Origin: Callaeas wilsoni
Taxonomy: Eukaryota > Chordata > Aves > Passeriformes > Callaeidae
Length of the DNA stretch: 64,000 nucleotides
Assembly: GCA_013398955.1 (NCBI GenBank)
Contig: VWPU01006160.1
Span: 1 to 64,000, forward strand
Reading direction: 5' to 3'
Position numbers and translations under genes: made by a program. The number at the start of each line of letters is the position of its first letter. The first letter of the stretch is position 1. Below, piece by piece: positions 12,038 to 23,740 of this stretch. Under the pieces are notes generated by a model, which saw nothing but the letters and a program-made list of their open reading frames with translations, was not told the DNA's origin and made no database searches.

Positions 12038-13635
12038 TGTGAATTTTTAGGAGGGATATGGGGGTGGCTTCTGTGAGAAGCTGATAGAAGCTTCCCCCAT
12101 GTCTGATAGAGCCAATGCCAGACAGATCCAAGACAGTCTCATTGATGGCTGAGACTATATCCATTATCAGTCTGTGGGATAATGTATTTAAGAAGTAGGA
12201 AAAAGTTATTGTGCAGGAACAACTGTGGCCAGAGAAGAGAGGAGTGAGAATGTGTAAGACAGCTCTGCAGATGCCAAAATCAATGAAGAAGAGGGAAGAA
12301 GTGTTCCAAGCGCCAACACAGAGTTTCCCCTGAAGCTTGTGGTGAAGACCATGGTGAGGAAGGCTGTCCCACTGCAGCCTGTGGAGGTCTACAGGGGAGC
12401 AGGTAGAAGTGCCTGAAGGGTGCTGTGGCCCCTTGGGGAAGCCAGTGCTGGAGCAGGCTCCTGCCAGGTGCTGTGGCCCTGTGAAGAGAGGAGCACACCG
12501 TGGAGCGAGTTTGCTGGCAGGACTTGTGACCCTATAGGGGACCCACACTGGAACAGGTTGTTCCTGAAGGACTGCATTCCATGGGAAGGACCCACACTGG
12601 AACAGTTTGGAAAGAATTGCAGCCTGTGGGAAGGACTCATGTTGGAGGAGTTCCTGGAGAACTGTTTTCCATGGAAGGGATCTCATGCTGGAGCAGGGGA
12701 AAGAGAAGAAAGAAGCAGTGAGACAATGGTGATGAACTGACTAGAACTTCCATTCCCCATACCCTTGTGCTACTCAATTAGCAAATTCACAAATGATGTT
12801 GAGCCCATGAGGAAGGATGGGATGGGGGCCTGTTGTGGTGACTGAACCAACTACAGGAGCTCTCAGGGGGCTACATGGCCCAGATAAAGAGGTTTGGTGG
12901 GCTGGCTCCAAAGGTTAAATGCCCCTCTGTGAGAATGGCTTCTCCCATTGAATTCCTGTGACCTGATGTAGGCTCGGTCTGTCTGATTGACAGTGGACAG
13001 ACACCCCTTGTATCTCCTAAGGAAAGGTAACCAGACCTGTCCCGCCCTTCCCTTCTTCCTATAGGTCACTGCTATGTCATCCCCGCCCCCTTCCCTGTAT
13101 CCCTTTAAAGCCCACCCGGGCTGGAATTTCACTCTCTTCGCTTCCGGACCCCTTCGAGGGAGTTTCTACAATAAACCCTAGGAATACTTGCCAAGAGTCC
13201 GCCTCGCTCATTAATTTCTGGCTATGCTTGGGCAATCCATAAGCCCCGGGCATGCATGGCTCCGTGCCTTCCACCGCACGGGCGAGGAAGCTGGCTAGCG
13301 AGGCACATGAATGCCAGAGAGTGTCCTCCTCTCATGTTGGGCACCTCTGGACAAGCTGCAGTTCTCCTGGACCAGCCAGCGCACAGGTGTACTAATATAG
13401 GGGCCAGGTGTATTAAGATTTGCTTTCATTTCTCATTACCCTATTCTGATTGGATTGATAATAAATTAAATTAATTTCCCTGAGTCTGTTTTGTCTGTGA
13501 CCATAACTGGCAAATGATCTGTCCCTGCCCTTATCTCAATCTATGAGCCTTTCGTTGTATTTTTGTGCCTCTGTACAGGTAAAGTGGGAGGTGGTAGAGC
13601 TGCTCTTGGGCTCCGCCCATGTTCAATCCACCACA
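12038..13635 (+). mobile_element. Second ERVL-type LTR, interrupted by a nested LTR
   Basis: The LTR begins near 12038 (TGTGAATTTT) and ends CCACCACA at 13635. Its own length without the nested insert is about 1.02 kb. It contains a 'gagccaatgcc' block, a TATA-like 'gtatttaagaag' near 12184, and a run of variant modules at 12423-12677 of the type 'ggacccacactggaacag'. The rest resumes after the insert with 'aggtgtattaagatt', an AATAAA signal near 13460, and 'gagcctttcgttgtat'. It resembles a widespread songbird ERVL LTR. No intact target-site duplication is visible: ttatc lies on the left and gaaga on the right. The left end is therefore approximate or mutated. The 217-codon minus-strand frame at 12033-12686 is antisense to these modules and is not a gene. 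Confidence 0.87.
12831..13399 (+). mobile_element. Nested solo LTR, ERVK-like (6-bp duplication)
   Basis: This 569-bp segment interrupts the ERVL-type LTR. The host sequence stops at GGGGCC (12825-12830) and resumes at a second GGGGCC (13400-13405). A 6-bp duplication is typical of ERVK/betaretrovirus-like integration. The element begins TGTTGTGGTG. It has pyrimidine-rich promoter-like sequence with a 'cctttaaagccc' TATA-like box at about 13101-13112, an AATAAA at about 13171-13176, and a CG-containing R/U5 region. The 3' terminus reads ACTAATATA instead of the canonical CA, so either the end is mutated or the true border is a few bases away. No internal coding region is present. Confidence 0.8.
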
Positions 13636-16600
13636 GAAGATAAGTAAATATCTCTTTACTGTTACAGTATACACATGCCATTCATAAAATACTGAGTAGG
13701 TACAGATCCAGGACAGGTAGCTCATACAATGTATCTTTTAATTAGGTGCTTTACTTCAGACTTCAAACCTTTCTGTCTCAACACATTCTTGACATAATCT
13801 TTGATGGCTTTAGTAAGCATCATGCACTTTACTAAACATGCATAATAAAATTCATTAATATTTCTTAATTATCTCATTTTTTTACTCAGTGAATTCTGCC
13901 AGCTGTAGTTCATATGGCACACAGGCAGCATACACGTGCATACACTTCTCTTGAATTTCACAAGATTAATTCATGACAATTGTACACTACAAAATAAGAT
14001 AGTGATTCTACACTTTAAAAATCTTGAGTACAGACTCTTAATGATGGAATATTGACGATTACGTTGTGTCTCCGTCTGCCTTCTTCATTCTCTCAAGTAC
14101 TGATGTATGTGTAAAAACTACATAAAACTTTGAAAGGCATATATTGAGAGAGTAATTCAACAATATCTTAGTCTGTACAATAGTTTGCTATTGGATTATT
14201 ATAATTGGATTATTATGACAAATTAATTTAGTAGAAATGTCACAGATGCTTGCCATTAGTGTGAATACCAAAAGTGTACCAAAAAATGTGACATTAGATG
14301 TATTCACAGCTAGAGGAGAGTAACATATCTTGTTTATGAAAAACATATGAAAGACAAAAGATGAAGTAAAAATTCACTGCCAAAAATATATTCTACATAT
14401 GTGCAAGTAGATAGCATATGTCCAGATGTGAAGACCATGTAAGAAATTCCAGAGCCACAGGAAATCGTGTATTCATCACATACCTTGGACTCCTAACCTG
14501 TCTTCTGTTCACTAATCCAACTTTCTTAGGATTCATTTTGGCATTCTGAGTTCCTAAGTGTACTCAAACAGATGTCACTCCTTTAATAAAATTCCTAGAG
14601 GAATGTTCTCTTTCCTGCATCAAAATTCACTCATGTGCACCCAGATTGGACAAAAGTTCATCCTGGAACCAGGAACAGGTTTGAATTTCAGTATTCAAGG
14701 TTTCTCATGGCTAGTGCAGGAGTTTTGTGTACTTGGAAAACTAAATATCCCAGAATTTCAAATATATATAAACATTTGAAATTCTAAGTTTTCAAATACT
14801 ATTTTCACTTTACTAGACTGCCTTTTCTTAATTGGCATAATGTGTACCCAGTTGAGAAAAGTAAACCTGAAACTATTTGAAATGTTGAGAGAGATGATAG
14901 GTAGATAGAAAGATATCATTGCAGATTTCTCAGACATAAATGATTTTTTATTATTTTTAGTTAGTAAATTGCAAATAAACTTACCTTTGTTAATATTTTC
15001 GAGGTTCTTGGACTGCATGTACACTGAATTAATTATAGGTGATATCGTTCCTGTATTTGAAAGACCAAGCTTTAGAATAAATTTGAGAAAAAATGCTCTG
15101 TTTGGATATGCTGAAAAAGTATTTTTTGCCAAACTAGTTACAAGGCAAGCAAGTATGATAGAATTTTCTTTCACTCTGTAAGTGTCAGTATGTGGTATAA
15201 TACTGCTCTTTCTGCACTAATATGAAGAATGTATTTGATTTGACTATAAACTATCATTTTTAGATTAATCAAATTAACTGTCTTATATGTCTCAGTGCAG
15301 CACCAAAATAACAGTCAAAAATTCTGTCACAGTCCTTTATAACTGGAACCAAGAAAGAAAAACTTACCACAAGTCAGTACAGCAAGGCCATGGCAAATTT
15401 CTGCTTTAACTGAAACACAGTTAACTTTGCTAGGTATGTGTATGGCAAAAGAAGACTAAACCATTAGCTAGCCTGAACATATAGATTAGGAGATATGCTG
15501 TAGTTACAGCTGCTGCTTCTCTGAGGAAACATATGACTCAAAATAGCAAGTGAATCACAATAATTATAGATGTACAAATCCCATTGACTTTGTAGCTTAA
15601 ATACAAATTAGAGATTGTAAATGAGATTCACTGGTGTTTAATATTGCAATGAACTGGTGTGGTTCTGAACAAAAAGTGGATAAAATCCACTGTGCACTGC
15701 AGAACTCACTGTTGCAGCTCACCGATGTCTTACGCTGTTTTTCTACCCATTTGCTATGTCTGGTCATATGTCAATGGCATTCTGTCACTTTCATCATTGT
15801 CATCTCAGTTTTGTTGTCATAGCTATAGACAGATCAATGCCTAACATTATGCTAAACAATGGGAAACAAATCTGAACTTATTTGAAGTCCACAGCCCAGA
15901 GAACTTGAATTTTAGGGTTTTTTTAAGCATGAATATTTACAGGACTAAAGAAATAAGTATTTTTCCTCAGTATCTCATTAATATCTTCTTTTTCCTCCTG
16001 GGTAGATTCTTCTAGCTTTTAACAGTGCACTGCCAAGCAATAGCATTGAAAGCATATTTCTCTCAGAGCAGAAGTTTTACTGATATTCCATTTGAATACT
16101 TTCCAAATATTTACTTCCTGTAACACCACAGTAAGCTCCTACAGGAATGGAATGCAAGGGATTTTAACCAGCACACAGCATAAACTCCAGATTAATGATT
16201 TTTTTAGATTTGGATATCTCCAAGAATACACAACACAAAACACAAAACACAATCCTGGTATTCATACAAAAGGATCATGACTATCTGAAAATACTGAGGT
16301 GAATATTTTTTTCTCAAAATATCAGGAAATCTATTTTATTAAAACTAAATCGATACTTGTCTTACAAGCTCTTGATTCTAAAGCTGATGAAATGTAAATG
16401 TCTTTGGTATCTTACAGGGTTATTCCACTTTCTGATAGCATTTTTCAAGTTGCTGAGGAGGAGATCATCTAAGCAATGGAACCTTTATTCAATCAGATTT
16501 GAACTCCTCACTCAAGGAATAAGTCTTTAAAAAATTTTTTTGAAACCTCTTATGATTAAAAAATATTGTGCAATTTTGCTGAAATTATGGATTTTTTTCA

Positions 16601-18249
16601 TTTAAAAGGAGTAACCCTTTTTTTTTTACTGATCATTTCTTGGGGGCCCTCACAGCTTTTCTACGCCCTATTTTGAACTCTTTTGTATGTTCACAGGAAC
16701 CTTGTCTGTAACACAGTGGTGACATCTGACTGGACCATTTGGGAATAGGATAAGGATTTCACTGTGCTGTATTGAGTACTGAATTCGTATGCATGCTTAT
16801 CTACTCAATGTGAAGAACAGTTTCTAAAATCAACAGATTCAATTTGTCCATTGGAAAACAACTAATGCAAGCCATAACAGAGATGATTAGCCGAGGTTTA
16901 AAATATACACTCTATATTGATGCTAATAATGGTATTACAGAAATGAATTATATTTTGTGTTCCTCAAATAGAATATATGTGAACTGAATAATGGAACGCT
17001 GTTTAAGTACATTCATTAGCACTATTTTCATGGGCAAATACTATACAACATGGAAAAATGGAAATTAAAAGTTGATTTTCATAGTCACGTGGATGAAATG
17101 AAATTATAAATTGTTCGCATTAGCTAGAGTCTTCTGTTACTTTCAAAATATAACAGAAAATAAATCAAACCACACTTACACATTTATATATTAGCTAAGT
17201 TTGTCTCAGGAACTCTTATTAACCAGTGCAAGTAAATGATTGATAAATTGGTAACTCTAGACACTGTATCTGCTGAGCATGGATTTTCATACTTTATAAT
17301 TTCTTTCAAATTTCTTCAGAAGAAAAAATTGTTCTTGTCTTCTCTCATCCTGTCAGTCTAAGAGCTCTCTAAAGCAGATCTCTTTATTTAGCACAGTTCT
17401 CTGAGATGTGGACCCAATATATTTATACTTTTAGGCATGGTATTCCCACTGTTTACAGCCAAACAGGATATAAAGATCTCACATCATCAAGCACAATTTT
17501 TTCTTCATTATGGCACTTGTATATTTTGTAAATGTAGGAATTTTTTTGGCATTGATTTGCAGCTGATGTATTAATACTAATTCTAATGTAAACACATGCA
17601 CCATCACATCATAAGCAAGGGATCAGACCCTGCTGTTGATCAGATCCTGCTGTTGATCCAACCCTGAAATCTTTTCCAATTTCTTTCAGTTTAGAAGTAC
17701 ATAAATAAGAGAAACAAATTTGAATACATTTGTGATTAGAGATGAAAAATAAGACTGTATGCTGAGATTTTTTTGCTTCAGTGACTTGCAGTTGTCTATT
17801 TCCCTATATAATATATTGGAAAATAGAGCTGTCCCATGTGCCTGAGGCTTAATCTTATCCTTGGCATGAGCAGATCCCAGAGCCAAATATTCAAAAATTA
17901 AGTTTCACTTCTTCCCCAGTGGTTGTATGTTGACAAGTGCATTATGATCCATTTGTATAAATGATCTTCAAATAGCTGTCAGTAAGAGCTATGTTTAAAC
18001 ATTGCAATGAAATTTCCTAAGCAGATCAGATTACAAGAGCAAACTGTGAAAGAAAGGAAGTTATCAGATAAGCAAAACTCTTCTTGTGTCTTTCATGATC
18101 ATTGGGAACAGTCCTATCTGTTGGATTTCTAAAGCTGTAGTTTCTCAGTTTAGAGAGAAAGAACAAATGAAGGAGAGTAATGCCAGATTCCTTAGGACCT
18201 AGGAAGCTGGTCCCTAAGGAAGCATGCAGCAATGCTTCAAATATAATTT
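13636..18249. other. AT-rich non-coding stretch
   Basis: No gene or recognisable transposon is seen. The longest frame is 138 codons on the minus strand (14758-15174). It is rich in N, K, I, F and S and has no recognised domain (see the findings). A small tandem duplication lies at 17621-17666. Short T and A runs (16617-16628, 16545-16563) are simple low-complexity sequence. Confidence 0.6.
17621..17666. repeat. Short tandem duplication, 17-bp unit, about 2.7 copies
   Basis: The unit GATCAGACCCTGCTGTT (17621-17637) is followed by GATCAGATCCTGCTGTT (17638-17654) and a partial third copy beginning GATCCAACCCTG. The first two units differ at a single base, which suggests a recent local duplication. 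Confidence 0.85.
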
Positions 18250-18390
18250 ACAGAAACATAGAGTATTCTGAGTTGGAAGTAACCCACAAGGATATTTTAA
18301 GTCCAGCTCCTAAGTGAGTGACTCCTACGGGGATAGTACCCCCAATCTTGGCACTACTAATGTCATGCTCTAACTAACAGCGAATCTCGT
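18250..18390 (-). mobile_element. tRNA-Ile-derived SINE with CR1-like tail (TguSINE1-like)
   Basis: Read on the minus strand, the segment starts with a degraded tRNA-Ile body: TTAGTTAGAGCATG, then 'agtgccaag', then GGTACTATCCCCGTA. It then passes into a tail of the type 'ggactt..atccttgtgggt..cttccaactcagaatactctatg', which is the 3' end of CR1. A functional tRNA-Ile has GGTTCGATCC as its B box; here it is GGTACTATCC (18331-18340 in reverse), two changes away. The A-box half has decayed. This architecture, a tRNA-Ile head on a CR1 3' tail, matches the SINE described from zebra finch. It would have been transcribed by RNA polymerase III and mobilised by CR1 reverse transcriptase. It is now a fossil and not a tRNA gene. 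Confidence 0.82.
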
Positions 18391-19329
18391 AATACTGGTG
18401 GAGACTAAAAGCTGAGGTTCTGCTTCTTTGGACAATCAATGGGGATAAACTAAACATTTTGGTAGAAACAGTCTAGATATTTTTTAAACTTTTAAAGAAT
18501 AAGAATTCAGAGTGTTGAAATGGTGCTTGCAGTGCATACATGGACTGCGCCAACTGGTGCTTGATTTCTCTGATACTTTGTTATTTCAAACTGGCAATCT
18601 ATCTAACTCTAGAGACACTTCTTAGATGGATTTATGTTTTAATTACTCTCCAGGTTTGCCCTTACACATTACCTTGTGTCACAGGTACAGCACTCAATCT
18701 TGACTGAATGTCTGTAGTTTGAATCCGATCCCATCTCATCTCTTTCAGCTATGGCAAACTGACTCTGAGCCAACGCTCTATGGGCAAGTGCCAATTGCCA
18801 GTTCATCACCCCTCTAAATACTGAATAATTTGCATGACTACAGGAATGCTGAAATAATCTCAGAGGATGAGAAGCCAGTAATGTGAGGTATTTATAGATG
18901 GGCACGATGACAGTTTTTAACAGGCTGTATATATCCGACCCTAGGAGAAGCCTACACAAAAGTCCTGTTTAGAGAAGTGATATTTTGATGGCATCTGCCC
19001 AGCTCTAACATTATCTGATTTTGGTATGTGCAGGGAAAACAAAGCGAGGTACAGACAACTGTCATGGGGAAGGGAGTACTGAAAGTTCTGGACTACACTT
19101 GCCCTTTTGCAAGGTTAGGTATGACGAGGGGAGAATACAGTTGAATATCAACAGCTTTACGTTTCTGCAACAAGTGTAGTACTTGAAAAAAGCTAACAAT
19201 GAATTCAGCAACCACTATTTCACTTTAGTAATGCAGAAAGTCAAAGGGAGTGGCCTGGGATGGTGTGACAAGGATGCCTGTGGTGGCACATACAGACATC
19301 TGAATTAGGAAGAAAAAAATTAGGGAAGA
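18391..19329. other. Non-coding stretch before the large CR1
   Basis: No gene is recognised. A minus-strand frame at 18669-18959 (96 codons) has no recognisable domain. The right part (from about 19020) may already be the 5' region of the CR1 that follows, but this is too diverged for me to place a border. Confidence 0.5.
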
Positions 19330-22300
19330 CAGTGTTACCTCAGTGTAACAAATCCATGGGTGTCTGCACTGTTCAGAAGGCTGAAGCATGAGCAAGCTGA
19401 TCTGCCAGACTGGGTTTGGAGTACCCTGCAACTAGAGTCAGAGCCTGACCTCCTGAAGTCCCTAGTGCTGGTTGTGGCGAGCTGTGAACAGGCTTTGTAC
19501 AGAGTGTGGAATGACGCAAGAAAAAGCAAGAAGAGCCAGCAGATCAACACCTGACTGTTCCCAGTGTCACTGGCAAAATCGTGGGTTCTTTGATCATGGT
19601 TTGGTTTTCATGATACCAGGTCTGCTGGCAACAGAAAGGGTACACTTGTAAAAAAGGAGGAAAAGAGACTTGCACAAGATTTAACAAGACTCACTGAGAG
19701 AATTTTAGACTAGGTTTGAAGGAGAAAGCGATAAAATCAGGCCTGCTAGAGATAAGCTTGGGGACAGCGTGACATTTTCTGAGGAGTGGTGTACTAGTGA
19801 GGTCACTTACGTGGCCATCTCAGTAGAGGTAGGGGATGAAGACCATGCAACAGCAAAGACATGTGGGATATTGATGCATTAGAAACCCCAGATGTGCCTG
19901 AGAATGCTGACATAAGCATTAGAGCTTCTCCCTCTGAAAAGGTGGCAGGATCAATATCCCAAATTAACTGCTTCTACACCAATGCACACAGCATGGACAA
20001 GAAATGGAGGACCTGGAAGTCACTGTGCTGCAGGAATACTATGATATAGTCAACATCACAGAATCATGGTGGGGTGATTCAGGCAACTGGAATGCTGCAT
20101 TGGAAGGCTATGAACTCTTTAGAAGGGATAAGCAAGGAAAGAGGGGAGGTGGGGTAGGCCTGTGTGCTAGAGAGTGTTTTGACCATCCAGAGCTTAATGC
20201 AGGTGACAATAGGTTTGAGTCTTTATGGGTCAAGGATTCAGGGAGAAGGCCAGCAGAGCAGATATCCTGGTTGGAGTGTGTTATGGACCACCCAACCAGA
20301 ATGGAAGGACAGATATAAAATATTCCATGAGTAGCTGGAAGAAGTCTCATGATCATTGGACCACCTTATTTTCAGTGGGACTTCAGTTTAGCAGATGTTT
20401 TCTGGAAATACAACACAGCTGAGAGGTTTCTGGAGTGTGTGAAAGTATGACAGCTGGTGAGGGATCCAACTGAGACATGTTGTTTGTGATGAGAATGGGC
20501 ATGTGAGTGATATGAAGGTTGGAGGTCATTTTGGGCGCAGCACTTATGAAATTACAGTTTTTTATTCTCAGAAAAGTAAGGAGCAGGTTCAGGAAAAGTG
20601 CTACCTTGGCCTTCCAGAGGGCAAACTTAAGCCTGTTTAGGAGACTGATTGAGAGATTCTCTTGGAAGGGAGTTATGAAGGGCAAAATAGTCCATGAAAG
20701 TTGGACACTCTTTAAGAAGGAAATATTAAAGGCTCAGGAGCAGGCTGTCTCAATGTGCTAAAAGGTGAGCTATTGGGGAAGTAGACAAACTTAACTGAAC
20801 AGAGAACTTTGGTTGGAAGTGAGGAATATAAGAAGAAACCTGGAGTCCTGGTCCGTGGCAAGGTGAATATGGGTCAGCAGTGCCCTAGCAGCCAGCAGGA
20901 CCAACTGTGTCCTGGGGTGCATCAGGCAAAGCATCACCAGCTGGGCAAGGGAGGGGATTGTCCTGCTCTGCTCTGCACTGGGGCAGCCTCACCTCGAGTG
21001 CTGGGGGCAGTTTTGAGTGCCACAGTATAAGAAAAACCACAGTTATTAGAAAGTGTCCAGAGGAGGGCCCTGAAGATCGTGAAGGGCCTAGTGAGTAAGC
21101 CATATGGAGGAATGGCTGGCATCACTTGGCTTCTTCACCCTGGAGAAGAAGAGCCTGAGAGGAGACTACATCACAGTCCACAGCTTCCTCATGAGGGAAA
21201 GCACTGGGGCAGGCACTGATCTCTTCTTCCTGGCAGCCAGTGATAGGAGCTGAGGGAACGGCCTGAAGTTGTGTCAGGGGAGGTTTAAGTTGAATATCAG
21301 GAGAAGGTTCTTCACCCAGAGGGTGTTTGGGTACTAAAACAGGCTCCCCAGGGAAGTAGTCAGTGCACCAGCCTGACAGAGTTCAAGAAACATTTGGACA
21401 ATGGTCTTACGTACATGGTATGATTCTGGTCCATCAGGGGATGGTCCTGTGCAGGGCCAGGAGTTGGACTCAATGATTCTTTTGGGTCCCTTCCAAATTA
21501 GGATATTCTATGGTTCTACAATTACATGGAAATTTTTTACCTTTGGAAAAAGAAACTCAGGAGGACTACAGCATGTCAGGCAGTTATACAGGGAGGAAAT
21601 TAGAAGCACCAAAACCAGAGTAGAACTTAATCTGGCTACTGTAATAAAAGACAATAAAAAAATTTATCTGTAAGTTCATTAGTGATAAAAAGAAGGTTTA
21701 GGAGAATCTTCATTACTGAATGTGAGGGGAAACCGAGTAACAAAAGAGGAGGAAAAGGTTAAGGGGTTGAAGTACTTAATGCCTTCTTTGCCTCAGTCAG
21801 TTGCCTCAGTCTTTCGCCTCAGACCAGTTGTTCCATGAGGACCCAGCCCCTAAGGTGGAAGACAGGGATGGGGAGCAGAAAGAAGCCCCCAGAAGGCAAG
21901 GGGAAATGGTCAGCCACCTGCTACACCACTTAGATACACACAGGGCTAGAGCGCTGGGTGGAATTCATCTAAGGGTACTGAGGGAGCTGGTGGAAATGCA
22001 CTTTGCATCTTCTAGAAGCAGTCCTGGCTAACTGTGGAGGTTTCAGGTGACTGGAAGTTGGCAAATGTGACACCCATCTACAAGAAGGGCCAGAAGGAGG
22101 ATAGGGGAACTGCAGACCTATTTCTCTGTGCTGAGGAAGGTCATGGAGCAGATCATCCTGAGTGCCGTCACATAGCAAGTGCAGGACAACCCAAGAGTGT
22201 CAGAACCAGCCAGGCTCTGATTTGCGAAAGGCAAGCCCTGCTTGATTAACCTGATCCCCTTCTATGACAGGGTGTCACACTTAGTGGATGAGAGAAAGGC

Positions 22301-23446
22301 TGTGGATTTTCTGTGCCTGTAACTCATTAAAGCCTTTGACACAACATCCCCCTGGAGAAACTGTCTGCTCATGACTTGGCCAGGCACACTGTTCCCAAGG
22401 GAAACCCTGGCTATAGGAACATGCCCAGAGATTGGTGGTGGATGGAGTTAAATCCAGCTAGTGTCCGGTCACCACTGGTGTTCCTCAGGGCTCAGTACTG
22501 GGGCCAGTTCTGCTTAATATTGTTATTGATGCCCTGGATGAGTGGATCAAGTGCATCCTCAGTAAATGCACAGACAACACCATATTGGGCAGGACTGATG
22601 ATCTGGTGCAGGGCAGCAAGGCCTTGCAGAGGGATCTGGACAGGATGGATGAATAGATTGAAGACAATGATCTGACAAAAGAAAATATTTTGTTGTGCCC
22701 TTGGGTCACAGCAACCCACAGATTGGGGCAGAGTGGCTGGAAAGCTGCCCACAGGAAAAGCACCTGGGGGTGCTGGTGACAGCAGCTGAACAGGAGCCGG
22801 CGTGTGCCCAGGTGGCCAAGAAGGCCAATGGCATCCCGGCCTGTACCAGCAATGGTGTAGCCAGCAGGACCAGGGCAGGGATTGTCCACTGTTCTCGGCA
22901 CTGGTTAGGCCATACCTTGAATCCTGTGACCAGTTTTGGGACTTTCACTAAAGGAAAAATGTTGGGGTGCTGGAGTGAGTCCTGAGAAATTCAACTGTTG
23001 AATTTAACTACTCAAAGCTGTTGAAGTTCTGGGGGACAAGTCTGAAGAGGAGCAGCTGAGGAAGCTGGGATTTTTTAGCCTGGAGAAAAGGAAACTGATA
23101 AGGCACCTTTTAACTCTCTGCAACTACCTGAAAGGAGGTTGTAGTGAACTAGGAGTTGAATTCCTCCCAAATACCAAGCTATAAAAGAAAAGAAAATGGT
23201 TTCGAGTTGCATCAGGAGAGGTTCAGATTGGACATTAGGAAAAAATTCTTCACTGAAAAGGTGGTCAGGTATTGGACAAGGCTGTGCAGGGAAGTGGTTG
23301 AGTCACTTTCTGCAGGAGTATTTAAGAGACCCATAGATATGGTGCTTAGGGATCTAATATAGTGGTCGTCTTGGTTGTGTTAGGCTAATAGTAGGGTTGA
23401 TGATCTTAGAGGTATTTTCCAGCATAATTTATTCTATGACTCTATG
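19330..23446 (+). mobile_element. Near-full-length CR1 LINE, split by a nested CR1
   Basis: The 5' region is recognisable from about 19590 ('ttgatcatggtttggttttcatgataccaggtctgctggcaacag'-type sequence). Before it lies a possible ORF1 remnant at 19360-19554. ORF2 endonuclease motifs follow: ITESWW near 20054 and RRDKQGKRGGGV near 20125-20160, in frame pieces separated by a frameshift near 20010. At 20838-21519 another CR1 is inserted. The host resumes with the endonuclease-RT linker ('aactcaggaggactacagcatgtc'). The RT core [11 protein letters not shown] starts at 22480. The FADD metal-binding motif reads CTDN at 22567-22578, so one catalytic aspartate is replaced. The 3' end is 'attctatgactctatg' at about 23446. 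Several stops and frameshifts make it inactive. The 5' edge is uncertain. Confidence 0.92.
20838..21519 (+). mobile_element. Nested CR1 LINE, 3' fragment
   Basis: This is a 5'-truncated CR1 of about 680 bp in the same orientation as its host. It starts at 'cctggagtcctggtcc' and ends at 'attctatggttctac'. It contains the typical CR1 C-terminal and 3' UTR blocks ('tccagaggagggccctgaagatcgtgaagggcc', 'gttcttcacccagagggt', 'ggacaatggtcttac'). The host CR1 sequence before 20838 and after 21519 joins in the expected order, which shows this fragment inserted later. The short frames inside it (20907-21098, 20885-21103 and others) are remnants or shadows. Confidence 0.88.
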
Positions 23447-23740
23447 CATGTGTGTGTGTCAGTGGCAGAATAGAAAAATTTCAGATCCCACTTAGAGAAT
23501 AAATTTTAGATTTTATGCCCCTGAGATATTACAGGTCCTCTAGCCCCAGTTCCTCTGTGATAAAATCTGTGATATATGTATTTATAGCAGCTTTTTAAAA
23601 GTTGATCTGTTTTAGACATCAGAAGGCCATTTAAGAGACAGGTGAAAAATCCAGGACTGCTGTCTTCAGAGTTATTTTTTATCTCCATCATATTACTCTC
23701 ATTTGTGAAAGTAAATGTACATAGAGGTCTTTTCTCAGAT

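Noticed and set aside
12033..12686. 217-codon open frame on the minus strand
   Set aside because: It lies antisense across the GC-rich modular part of the ERVL-type LTR. Its repetitive peptide mirrors the modules, and it has no known domain.
18250..18390. tRNA-Ile gene
   Set aside because: Only a decayed half of the tRNA is recognisable, the B box has two changes, and a CR1 tail follows, so it is a SINE.
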